From Acidimicrobiaceae bacterium (GTDB taxonomy: Bacteria; Actinomycetota; Acidimicrobiia; Acidimicrobiales; RAAP-2), in assembly GCA_003132305.1 (NCBI GenBank), contig PKXJ01000019.1, positions 1 to 60,177 of the forward strand: DNA of 60,177 bases, given 5' to 3'. Both the position numbers and the translations under genes were made by a program. The notes under the pieces were generated by a model. That model saw only the letters and a list, made by a program, of their open reading frames with translations. It was not told where the DNA came from and searched no databases. This document shows, one piece after another, positions 16,128 to 24,959 of the stretch (positions are counted from its first letter, which is position 1; each line of letters opens with the position of its first letter).

Positions 16128-16173
16128 GAGTCGGATGCCCGACGTGATAGTTCTGCATCCATTCTTCGACAGT
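16128..16173 (+). repeat. Cassette-type repeat K, terminal diverged copy
   Basis: The hairpin is GTCGG-ATGC-CCGAC, followed by GTGATAG-TTCTGC. The 3' CACTGGCGGC block is degraded. It is the last copy, as expected for the worn edge of an array. Confidence 0.7.
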
Positions 16174-16298
16174 CGCAGATTTGATCTCTTGTTCGCAGCC
16201 ATGGAGCGCTCACAACTTCAATATCGTCTTGCTCCTGATCAAAGGGGTCGTCTCACAGTTCGGTAATTCTGAGACCTTTTGCTGACGTATAGAGGGTG

Positions 16299-16832
16299 AT
16301 GGCTACCAATTTTCACACTGACGAAGCCAAGAGGCGCACGCAGTTCGAATTGTTCTTTCGCGACAATTATCGATGGCTTCGTCGATACGTCGCACGTCGA
16401 GTACCCGAGTCCCGAGTAGACGACGTAGTTGCCACGAGTTTCATTGTTGCATGGAAGAAGTTTGAAAAAGTCAGTGAGCCATCTCTCCCTTGGTTAGTTC
16501 GAATCGCGCATTATGAAATTTCGAATACTGCACGGAAATTGAACCGCGCTGTCAACCAGATCGAGATTGTGGTTTTCGAGAATGTCTCTGACACACCAGA
16601 TGACCGTTTCGACGGCTCCGCCGTTCGACAGGCATTGGCGTGTCTTGATCCCTCAGATCAAGAGTTACTTCGTCTCGTGCATTGGGACGAATTGAGTCGG
16701 AATGAGATTTCCGACGTACTCGGTCTGACTCCAAATGCGGTGAACGTTCGTTATCACCGCGCACTCAAAAAACTTGAGAACGAAATGTCTCTCGTCGACG
16801 ACCCACCCACACAAAAAGGAGTACATCAATGA
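16299..16832 (+). CDS. ECF-type RNA polymerase sigma factor
   Basis: The 177-aa protein starts at ATG 16299; an overlapping GTG at 16296 is possible. Region 2 lies at about residues 17-75 (LFFRDNYRWLRRYVARRV, DDVVATSFIVAWKKF, LPWLVRIAHYE). Region 4 lies at about 108-160 (ALACLDPSDQELLRLVHWDE, then LSRNEISDVLGLTPNAVNVR, then YHRALKKLE). Size and layout are those of a group 4 sigma factor. Its stop overlaps the start of the next gene (ATGA), so the pair is translationally coupled and that membrane protein is the probable anti-sigma partner. It lies right of the last repeat and inside the tRNA-like bracket. Confidence 0.92.
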   Translation: MATNFHTDEAKRRTQFELFFRDNYRWLRRYVARRVPESRVDDVVATSFIVAWKKFEKVSEPSLPWLVRIAHYEISNTARKLNRAVNQIEIVVFENVSDTPDDRFDGSAVRQALACLDPSDQELLRLVHWDELSRNEISDVLGLTPNAVNVRYHRALKKLENEMSLVDDPPTQKGVHQ

Positions 16833-18397
16833 GTACAGAACTGATTATCGAGCAACTTGGGTTCGCCAATCCCGTAACTGCGGACTCTGGTCCTTCACTT
16901 GACGACGCATGGTCAACGCTCCAGTCACATTTGGAATCGACCAAGAGAGCGCGCCACTTCACACGATGGTTGATGAAGTCGGGCGCAACATCTGTTCCCT
17001 TGCGGCGACGAGTTACTTTGACGGCTGCGTTCTCTTTGCTCGTAGGGCTTGCGATTGTCATTACGACCATTGTCACCGCCAACACGGTGCCTCATTCGAG
17101 TGCCACGGGCCCGTTCAGCAATGTGACATGGCGGTTGATCAGTGACCAGGGACCTGCGCAGAATTTCGCCTCCACCGGCGGCCCTCAGGGCCTCGATGAG
17201 ATGACGTGCGCGACGGCACGGGTCTGTTATTTGGAATCCCAGGTCGAGATTGGTTCGTCAACCTCAGCTTTCGCGCCAACGTTCTACGTCTATCGATCGA
17301 ATGACGCAGGATTGACCTGGACGTCAATCTCCATTCCTCGCGGCAACTCGCTGGATACTCCTTTATCGTGCTTTGACGCCGACAACTGCATGGTTGGCGC
17401 GCAGACAGGCGGCACGGATTACTCGGCCGTAGGGACCATCCAGGAGATGCTCACGACGTCCAACGGAGGCACGACGTGGACAGTTCTGCAGGTTCCCATG
17501 GCACCCGTGACCGGACAGGACTCCGCTCTCGATTCGCAGCTCACAGGGTTACAAGGTTCGCTTACGCAACTGCAGTGCTTCAACTCTGAATCGTGCATCG
17601 GCTTCGGAACGGTCCCGTCTGATCAACCTCAACAGCCCTTGATTGATCCTCTTCTGGGTGCAAATAGGACAGTGGTCATGAGAACGCAGGACGGTGGACA
17701 AACATGGAGTTCGACTTTGTTGCCCTGGAGTAATACACCAACAGGGGCACCGGCGTGGTCCAACGCGCAGCCCTTGACGGCAACATGCTCAACCTCGAAC
17801 GTCTGCGTTGGTATTGCGATGGTATTGGCGGCGGGCAACTCGTCGGGAATTCAGTTGACATCAATGCTTGAGTTCCGGACCACCGACTCTGGTGTGACGT
17901 GGTCTTCGAATTGGATTCCGAACATCCCGGGACACGTGTCATCTCTCACGTGTCCCGACGAGAACAACTGTTATGCCACGGTCGATGTTGCGAATCTCGG
18001 AGCCAAGACCGGTTCGCCAGAGGTGCTTGCGACTTCGAACGGCGGCGCAACCTGGCAACTCGAGAGTGTGTTTACGGCGACTCCTTCTACGGACAATGGA
18101 CTCACATCAATCACTTGTTCGTCGATCAACAACTGCTTAGCTTCAGGTTTCCAGAGGTCTGTGACGAACGCAAAATTAAGTACTGGCGAGATCTTCGTGA
18201 CGTCAGACGGTGGTCATACTTGGTCGTCCTCCCAACTCCCGACAGGCCTGGGAATCGTCACTGAGGTCGATTGCGCGTCAGCGCAAACATGTTTAGCGAT
18301 TGCTCAGCCTCCGTATCTCAGCGGGGCCCCCGCTCCTTCGGGCCCGATGCCAAGTGACATACTCAGAAGCGAGTCCGCGAATATGACAAGTTCATAG
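16829..18397 (+). CDS. Membrane-anchored Cys-paired BNR propeller, putative anti-sigma/sensor
   Basis: The 522-aa protein has a cytoplasmic tail of about 62 residues, one membrane segment at 63-84 (LTAAFSLLVGLAIVITTIV) and a large outer domain. That domain has seven C-x5-C motifs (Cys 127/133, 181/187, 250/256, 320/326, 375/381, 430/436, 482/488) spaced 52-70 residues. Between them lie six Asp-box turns such as SNDAGLTW, SNGGTTW, QDGGQTW and SDGGHTW. This indicates a seven-bladed BNR/YCF48-like propeller with one disulfide per blade. The 4-nt overlap with the ECF sigma gene suggests the tail binds the sigma factor. No zinc-binding anti-sigma motif (HxxxCxxC) is present, so a binding role is inference. 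Confidence 0.8.
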   Translation: MSTELIIEQLGFANPVTADSGPSLDDAWSTLQSHLESTKRARHFTRWLMKSGATSVPLRRRVTLTAAFSLLVGLAIVITTIVTANTVPHSSATGPFSNVTWRLISDQGPAQNFASTGGPQGLDEMTCATARVCYLESQVEIGSSTSAFAPTFYVYRSNDAGLTWTSISIPRGNSLDTPLSCFDADNCMVGAQTGGTDYSAVGTIQEMLTTSNGGTTWTVLQVPMAPVTGQDSALDSQLTGLQGSLTQLQCFNSESCIGFGTVPSDQPQQPLIDPLLGANRTVVMRTQDGGQTWSSTLLPWSNTPTGAPAWSNAQPLTATCSTSNVCVGIAMVLAAGNSSGIQLTSMLEFRTTDSGVTWSSNWIPNIPGHVSSLTCPDENNCYATVDVANLGAKTGSPEVLATSNGGATWQLESVFTATPSTDNGLTSITCSSINNCLASGFQRSVTNAKLSTGEIFVTSDGGHTWSSSQLPTGLGIVTEVDCASAQTCLAIAQPPYLSGAPAPSGPMPSDILRSESANMTSS

Positions 18398-18814
18398 ACC
18401 CGATTGAGCGTCCGCCGATTAGTACAAATTGACCGCGAATTGCGAGACGACCACGGCCCGACGCGAACCCGCACGCGAAGTGCAGCATTCCGAACTTGAA
18501 GATTGCCGTACGGATTGAGGACTACTGCGCCTTCACCGGCCTCATTTTAGGCCCCATATTTCTGCAACACTGCAAAGCCAGACCGACTCGGCGCAACCAT
18601 CTGAAAGCTTCTCTTACTCAACTGGTTCCGGGTTCAAGTCCCGGCCGACGCACCAAGAGGCATTGCCAACGCCAGTCGGCCCACGCGACGTAACGAGCAG
18701 AACCGGCTGAAATCGGTGAAGCGGATCTCTAGATGCCCGTACTGCCGAACTTGACGTACCACTTCAGAGCCGTTCCGAAGAGAGAAATGAAGAACTCAGT
18801 AGGACGAATGGCCT
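18398..18814. other. Right island boundary, no gene
   Basis: Apart from the tRNA-like fragment at 18611-18656, I see no gene in these 417 bp. Confidence 0.5.
18611..18656 (+). other. tRNA-Lys(CTT)-like 3' half, putative attachment site (right)
   Basis: It starts CTCTTAC, has a T-arm CCGGG-TTCAAGT-CCCGG and ends CCGACGC-ACCA. It is a direct repeat of 4533-4578 with five differences (two after the anticodon, one before the T-arm, one in the T-loop, one in the acceptor strand). No 5' half precedes it, so neither copy is a functional tRNA gene. Confidence 0.6.
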
Positions 18815-18982
18815 TCAGCCATTTTCTCCTTCTGCGGCTTCTCTATCCATTTCGACCAGCAGTTCTTGATACTCAGCCTCCGCAGCCGCGGCCTCCTCCG
18901 GAGTCAAGATTGTGACGTCCTCGGGTCGCCACTCAAACTTTGATTGGGCCCCTGCTTCCTTGTCGCCAAGAAACTCACTCAT
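18815..18982 (-). CDS. Small acidic hypothetical protein, 55 aa
   Basis: The frame runs from ATG 18982 with GGAAGGCAACAGG upstream to a TGA at 18815. The product begins MSEFLGDKEAGAQSKFEW, continues RPEDVTILTPEEAAAAEAEY and ends QELLVEMDREAAEGENG: strongly acidic, soluble and helical. Codon positions look coding. It lies just outside the right tRNA-like repeat, downstream of the isochorismatase-like gene on the same strand. I do not recognise the family. Confidence 0.55.
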   Translation of the reverse strand: MSEFLGDKEAGAQSKFEWRPEDVTILTPEEAAAAEAEYQELLVEMDREAAEGENG

Positions 18983-19192
18983 AACCTGTTGCCTTCCGTC
19001 CCTAATTGGAGCATCGTATTGCCCAGTCGCAACCCGGAACTATCTTGCTGAAGTGCTCGCCACCCCTGGCGTCCTCAAGGTCGTCTCTTGGAACGTTAAT
19101 CATCGCGCGTCGCCGTGAAACCGGCTCGGCGTCATCCGGGATGGTTTCATCGTCATCGAGGTGATCCAAAAGTTCGCCGTGATTCGCTTGCT

Positions 19193-19753
19193 TCAGGACA
19201 TGGCGGCGAAGTCGACATCCTTGGTCTCGACCGTGCCGGCCGTCCGTCCGGGCGCCGTTTGGTAGGTCCAGTAGAAGTTGGTGTGCGCAATGACCTGGTC
19301 GGGCGGCGGCGCCCCCCACTCCGTCTGGTCCTCTGTTGTGTGGGCGTCGCTGACGAGGGTCGCGTCATACCCCCTGGCCAACGCGCCGTGGAGTGTCGAA
19401 CGGATGCACGCATCAGTCTGCGCGCCGACGACGAACAGTCGACCTACTCCGAGGTCCGATAGTACGGTCTCGAGGTTCGTGTCCTCGAAGGCGTCGCCGT
19501 AGTTCTTCGCGACGAGCGGCTCGGCGACGCCCGGAGTCAACTCGGGCACGATCCGCCAGACGTCGCTCCCCGGGGCAAGTTGCTCGTCGGAGTGCTGAAC
19601 CCAGACAACGGGGACTCGTTCCTTGCGCGCCTTCTCCACAAGGCTGTCGATGTTCGCCACGACCGCGTCGCGCTCGTGAGCTCCTTCGACGACACCATTC
19701 TGTACGTCGACGACGAGCAGTACGGTGTTCGGCCGGTTCTTGAGGGTGCTCAT
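19193..19753 (-). CDS. Isochorismatase-like cysteine hydrolase
   Basis: The 186-aa protein starts at ATG 19753 after AAGGGGAG. The triad of this superfamily is present: Asp16 in LLVVDVQNGV, Lys83 in VAKNYGDAF and Cys116 in GAQTDACIRST. Length fits the single-domain family, which hydrolyses amides or vinyl ethers (nicotinamidase-, isochorismatase- or carbamoylase-like). The region after the Cys, ALARGYDATLVSDAHTTED, is typical. The substrate cannot be fixed. It stands alone between the right island boundary and the FtsX genes. Confidence 0.9.
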   Translation of the reverse strand: MSTLKNRPNTVLLVVDVQNGVVEGAHERDAVVANIDSLVEKARKERVPVVWVQHSDEQLAPGSDVWRIVPELTPGVAEPLVAKNYGDAFEDTNLETVLSDLGVGRLFVVGAQTDACIRSTLHGALARGYDATLVSDAHTTEDQTEWGAPPPDQVIAHTNFYWTYQTAPGRTAGTVETKDVDFAAMS

Positions 19754-19904
19754 GGTCTCCCCTTACTCACGCTGGGCTCGTATGACCCCCAGAGTAGACC
19801 CAGCCACTGGCCTCCGCTCTAAGAGTTGGTAGTGGCCCAGTGCTAGTGGCGTGAAGCAAAATGTCAAAGTGTTATGACGGCGTAAACGTCAATCTACGTT
19901 CTCG

Positions 19905-22043
19905 TCACTCGGCACGAAGGACGAGAGCGGCCGACGTTCGAGCCGCGCTGCGTCCTGGCAGCAGCGCCACGACGTTGGCGAATACCAGCGCGCCGACACT
20001 CACGAGGATCACGGAGAGAACCGGCACGGTAGGTTCGGGCACCACGTTGATACTTCGAGCGAACAGTGTCCACAGTTCACGTCCGACGACGATGCCGATC
20101 GGTATCCCAAACGCGAGTCCGATAACTGCCGCCACGGTGGCCTGCCAGGCGACCGCGGCGGCCAACTGACGTTGCGTGAAACCCAGAGCTTTCAAAAGTG
20201 CCAGGTCCCTGCGCCGGCGACGAACCGACGCGTTGAGCGTGAGTCCGAGTGCCACCACGGCCGAAGCGGCGAGGGCCGACGCCAGATACAACGGAGTGGC
20301 TCGAAGCGTGCCAGCGTTGGCAATCTCAGCGGGACGCTCAACGCCAACGACACCCACGGAGTCCATGGCCGCGCGCTGAAGGACCAGCGCGATCTTGTTC
20401 AATCGAGCGAGAGCCCCCGCGTTGGTGAGGGTCTTCAGCCGTACGAAGACGGCGTTGGGACCGCCGCCCGGAAGGTTGAACAGATTCCTCGCGCTCTTTG
20501 GTATCAGTCGGTAGTCGAGTAAGGCGCCGGTGCCAAGTTCAGTGTGCTGTTGGCCACCAATCGCGGGAAACGTGGCCGTACCGACGATCCGCAGCGTCGT
20601 CGATTTGCCGGCGGCGTCGCTCACTCGAACCGTGCCGCCGACGCGCTTGTGCAGTTGCGCGAGTGTTACCGAGCCCAAAACCACTTGGCCCTTAGAGTCG
20701 AACCCGTGACCACTCAGCAAGGGTGGCGCCACGGCCGCGCCCGGACTTTCTCCCAGAACGGCCACCGTCTTGCCGTCGATCTGTAGCTGGGCAAAGTCGA
20801 CGCCCGACCACGCCGCAACATCGTGGTCGGCGTTGAATTCCTTGACAGTCTGCTTCAGCGGCATGACTCCTACGCCGCCCGCCGCCGACATGACCACATT
20901 CCAGTTCCATCCGTACAGCGATGGGCGTTGCACCAGCGTGTTGAGGCTCGAGCCGAAAGTCAACGTCGCCACGACGACGGTAACCGCGACCACCGCGCCC
21001 ACCACCACGGCCCCGACGACGCCGATCAACCCGTCGACCGAGGTCGTCGTGGGTCCCGCTCCCAGAGCGCGAACTACTTCAAGTTCATCGGTACCGAGTC
21101 GCAACTGGCGTCCGAGGAGTTGGACCGCGATGATCAGCGTGACTAGGGCCACGATCAGTCCAAAGACGCCCAAGGCAATTGCTTCAGGACTTATTACTCG
21201 TTGCGCGACGGCCTCGGAGACCGACGCCGTGGGGGAAAAGAGCTTAGGTAGTCCGCGAGGCAAGATCGGAGCGATCTTGGTTTCCACCGCCGCCACGTTG
21301 CGCGATCCTCCCGAGATCTGTAGAAAAGAGATCGTCGGATCCGCGCAACAGCGCAGCAGTGGTTTGGTGAAGGCGGGGGTCGCAAAGATGGTCGGACTAC
21401 GGTCCGCGTCGTCGACGATTAGTCCGGCACTCGTGGTAACGATGCCAACCACCGTGACCACGGCGTGGAACGTCGGCTTGCACTTCTGGCAGTTCGTGGT
21501 GGACTGAACGTCGCCGACCACGCCGAGGGGAATCTTTGAGCCGAGGTGCACTCTAAGGAGTCGTGCCGCGTCGGCCGTCACGGCGACTTCGTAGCGACGG
21601 TCGGGATTGGGCATTCGACCGCTGGTGACGACGAGACGGTCCATCTTGAAAAATTCGCCGTCGACGCTGCTCTAGAGCGCGACCCCGCTCCCCGTCATCG
21701 CGCTCTGGACCGCGTGACCACTGGGTCCAACTTCTTCAGCCTCGTAACCAGCTTCGCTTTCGACGCGCCTGACGTGTGGCAGATGGCGAATCTCTTGAAT
21801 CAGGCGCGCGTCATACCCAGTGGGTTCGGGGTGGTAGATCGCCGTGATGAGAGCCAAGTCCGAGGGATTGGTGCTGGCCAGGAACTGACGGAAGGACGAC
21901 TCCGTACGGCGCGCCCCCGCGATCGACGCCATGGCCACACCACCAACGGAGCCGATCAGCAGCACCACGCTCAGGTAGGCGGGCCACCGACGGCCAAAAC
22001 TAGCTCGGAACCGGTACCAAGCGACGCGGAGCATTTGACTCAT
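19905..22043 (-). pseudogene. FtsX-family permease paralogue with in-frame stop and internal deletion
   Basis: From ATG 22043 (after GGAGGT) the frame reads MSQMLRVAWYRFRASF and the first membrane segment, then meets TAG at 21672-21674 (...GSGVAL stop SSVDGEFFKMDR). It continues in the same frame to 19905. The paralogues at 22239 and 24960 read SLDGEFTKMDR and SSLDGMLFKQDR at this point, so the stop is a single-codon lesion. About 115-160 residues are also missing: one segment jumps from the third membrane helix (VVGAVVVGA) straight into the fifth (VTVVVATLTFGSSL). The two halves may be made separately, but decay is likelier. No ATPase gene is adjacent. Confidence 0.8.
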
Positions 22044-22238
22044 TTCAGCAAATACCTCCATACGCGATGTTCATGAAAAGCTCGAACCTCGCGGGTCGCT
22101 TTGACACCAAGATGACCGCATCTGTTGACGTCGTACTGGCACTCCTCGTCATCAGGCCCCTCGCGTTGCTACGGCGAAGGTCGCTTAGCTGCCCCGACGA
22201 GTCCCGGCGCGCATTCGTTCCTTCACGAAGGTGACCAG

Positions 22239-24746
22239 TCACTCGGCTCGAAGCACGAGCGACGCCGGCGTGAGCGCCGCCGACCTCCCGGGAATGGCCG
22301 CGACGAGGTTCGCGAAGACGAGAGCGCCGACACCCACGAAGACCATCGACCAAATCGGCACCGTGGGTTGGGGTACCGCGTAAATACTTCCGGCGAAGAG
22401 TAGCCAAAGATCACGGCCGAGGACGATGCCGAGCGGAATTCCCACCACACAGCCAACAAGCGCCGCCACCGACGCCTGCCACGCAATAGATGCCGCTAGT
22501 TGTCGTTGGGTGAAGCCCAACGCCTTCAACAGCGCCAACACTCGTCGGCGCCGACTAACCGACGCCGCGAGCGAGAAGCCCAGTGCCGCGATGGCCCCGA
22601 CGGCGAGGCCCGCGGCGAGGACGGCGGGCGTCGTACCCATGGAACGGAAGTTGACGATCTCGGCCGGGCGCAACACCGAGATGACGCCACCCGCTAACCC
22701 ACTGGCTGCGGGAATCGCGTTGATCTTCGTGTTGATCTGCTCGAGCGATCGTCGAGCCGCCGCTAGGTTGACGCCGGGTCGGACGCGAACGAGGATGAGA
22801 TTGGGCCCGGGAATAGTGGCACCTTGGAGATTGAGTAGCGCGGCGGTAAACTCGCTCGTCGAGGCGACCGCTCCCGATCCCATTCCTGCGTCGGTGATCG
22901 CGGGCATCGTCGCCGTACCGACGATGACGAGTTTCGTCGGCTTGCTGAACCCGTTGTTCAACGTGACCGTGTCGCCAAGGCGCTTATGGAGTTGGGCCAA
23001 GGTCTGTGGGCCGAGAACGATCTCATTGGCAGCCTTAAGCCCGTGTCCAGAAAGTAGGGGTGGTCCCACGGGGGCACCTGGCTTCTCTGCGAAGATCTCT
23101 TGGCGCTGACCGTCGAGTTTGGCCCCGGCGACATTAACGCCGGACCACGATTGAATATCCGGGTCGTGATTCAAGAGCGCGGCGGTCTGAGCGGCGGGCA
23201 GATCTTCCGCTCCGGCGAAGCTCGACAACATTGCGTAGTTCCAGTTCCATCCGTAGAGCGCGGGACGTGACACGAGGCTGTCGAGACTGGCTCCAAACGT
23301 AATGGTCGTCACCAGAACTGTCACCGCGAGCACCGCACCTAACATCGCCGAACGCACCGGTGTCGTGTTGCGACCCTGACCGGGATCGAGGGCGAATCGC
23401 AGGCCGGTCACGGTTGATATCGGTAGTCCCGAAACCGCGGCGGAGCGTAACCAGCGGGGTTCGGGCTTCCACGCTTCGGCGATCCTGCGCGACGTGACTC
23501 GACGAAGTTCGCGCCGGGCGTGGTTCACGGCAAACGCTCCCAGGACAACAATCAAAGTAAGGAAGCCGAAACCCAACACCGACCAGTCAAAGGCCACCCC
23601 CGAGTCCGGGTCGACCGCACGAACCGGTCCAAGAGGAGTGAGCGGGGACAGCGCCATCGCTACGGCCACTGCCAACATTGCGCCAACAAACAGTGCGCCG
23701 AGCACTCCCATTAACTCGTCACCGAGCATCGTGGCCCGAGTGGCCCCCAACGCTCGCAAAGTGCCCGTCTCCTCCACGCCAACACGCACGAGACGTCCCA
23801 TCATGAGCCCGGCGATCAGTAGAGCCGAGAGTCCGGCGATGGCGCCAAAGACGCCGAGCGCAGTGGCCTCAGGCAATATCGCCTGTTGGACTGTGGGCAC
23901 GACGCTCGACGTGACTTGGGCAGGGAGCTGTGCCGCGACAGGATCCGCTTTGTACACTTCGGCCAGCACCCGCTTGGCGTTGGTGTCACCTCCTACGAGT
24001 TGTAGATACGATTCGGTACCGGTGGCGCACTTGAGCGCCAATTTCTGCGTCAGGGCCGGCGAGAAAATCACCTCGCTCGAACCGAGTGCGCTCTTATCGC
24101 TCTGGACGATCAAATCACTTGAAGTGAACACACCGACCAGTTTCACCTTCGCGATCAGAAAGGGTTTGCTGGCCTTCGGAGACTGAAGCTGCGCGTCAGT
24201 GTAGAAGGGGATCTGGATGACCGAGCCGACGTGTACATCTCCCTCTTTCGCAGCTTCGGCGTTCATGATCGCTTCGCCGGGCCGATTTGGATTCGCGAAG
24301 CGACCCGCGACGAGTGTGACGCGGTCCATCTTCGTGAACTCCCCGTCCAAACTGCCGATGAAGGTCGGAGGGCTCTCGCCAGCCGACAGGTGCGAACGAG
24401 TTCCCTTCACCGAGTTGAGGTCGATGTTGCCGTCGAAGATGATGGCGGTCACCGCGCGTTTGACAAGGGGAAGATGTTCAATCAACTTGGCCGCTTGAGC
24501 GTTGTATCCAGTGTTGATTCCCAGACTGGGGATTTCATACCTACTAAAGAGATCGATGGTCGACGGGTTGGTACTCGCCAGGTACGTGGGAAACGACGAC
24601 TCGGTGCGCCGAGCCCCCGCGACGGACGCCAATGCCAAACCTCCGATCGACCCAATAAGCAGCACCACACTCAAATAGCTACCCCAGCGTCGAGAAAACG
24701 TAGCCCGGAGCCGGTACCAGGTGACGCGCAGGACTCGTCCGTTCAC
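22239..24746 (-). CDS. FtsX-like ABC transporter permease (paralogue 2)
   Basis: The 835-aa protein starts at GTG 24746 (GGAAGGGGAG upstream). Layout: one N-terminal membrane helix (WGSYLSVVLLIGSIGGLALA), an outer domain to about 270, three helices of the first FtsX domain, a linker, a helix at about 460 and a second outer domain. The last three helices form the second FtsX domain (RRRRVLALLKALGFTQRQLA is the characteristic cytoplasmic loop). This eight-helix form is the type-VII/MacB-like permease used in mechanotransmission or lipid/peptide export with a LolD-type ATPase. The ATPase at 32625 is a possible partner. Confidence 0.9.
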   Translation of the reverse strand: MNGRVLRVTWYRLRATFSRRWGSYLSVVLLIGSIGGLALASVAGARRTESSFPTYLASTNPSTIDLFSRYEIPSLGINTGYNAQAAKLIEHLPLVKRAVTAIIFDGNIDLNSVKGTRSHLSAGESPPTFIGSLDGEFTKMDRVTLVAGRFANPNRPGEAIMNAEAAKEGDVHVGSVIQIPFYTDAQLQSPKASKPFLIAKVKLVGVFTSSDLIVQSDKSALGSSEVIFSPALTQKLALKCATGTESYLQLVGGDTNAKRVLAEVYKADPVAAQLPAQVTSSVVPTVQQAILPEATALGVFGAIAGLSALLIAGLMMGRLVRVGVEETGTLRALGATRATMLGDELMGVLGALFVGAMLAVAVAMALSPLTPLGPVRAVDPDSGVAFDWSVLGFGFLTLIVVLGAFAVNHARRELRRVTSRRIAEAWKPEPRWLRSAAVSGLPISTVTGLRFALDPGQGRNTTPVRSAMLGAVLAVTVLVTTITFGASLDSLVSRPALYGWNWNYAMLSSFAGAEDLPAAQTAALLNHDPDIQSWSGVNVAGAKLDGQRQEIFAEKPGAPVGPPLLSGHGLKAANEIVLGPQTLAQLHKRLGDTVTLNNGFSKPTKLVIVGTATMPAITDAGMGSGAVASTSEFTAALLNLQGATIPGPNLILVRVRPGVNLAAARRSLEQINTKINAIPAASGLAGGVISVLRPAEIVNFRSMGTTPAVLAAGLAVGAIAALGFSLAASVSRRRRVLALLKALGFTQRQLAASIAWQASVAALVGCVVGIPLGIVLGRDLWLLFAGSIYAVPQPTVPIWSMVFVGVGALVFANLVAAIPGRSAALTPASLVLRAE

Positions 24747-24959
24747 GACAGCACTCCCCTTCCGGCGCGACTCAACCTTTCCGTTATCGTCAGACTGACT
24801 GATGAGACTCGGACAAACAAGGCGGCAGCCTCACCGGTTGCCATCGTGTTAGCACCTCTCTCTCTGTGAGCAGCAACGTTGCTTCACATTTCTTCTTCGA
24901 ACCCTTCGTCGTTTTCCCTCAAGTTCTTCGTTGCGTCCACGGTTACCTAGGAACTCCGC

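Noticed and set aside
6672-16173. The 46-bp repeats as classical integron attC sites
   Set aside because: The two ends of the element are not complementary, and no consistent GTTRRRY/RYYYAAC pair flanks them. No IntI gene is in the window. The cassette-like layout is kept as the observation, not the attC label.
6672-16173. The repeats as a CRISPR array
   Set aside because: Spacing ranges from 20 bp to 3.1 kb with genes between copies; no spacer regularity and no cas gene.
4579-18610. An integrase or transposase gene inside the tRNA-like bracket
   Set aside because: No frame shows tyrosine-recombinase (R-H-R-Y), serine-recombinase or DDE motifs. The element cannot be called self-mobile from this window.
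19002-19160. Possible small acidic protein downstream of the isochorismatase-like gene (HLDDDETIPDDAEP...)
   Set aside because: Composition is protein-like, but there is no start codon with a ribosome-binding site; only a TTG or internal ATG is available. Left unannotated.
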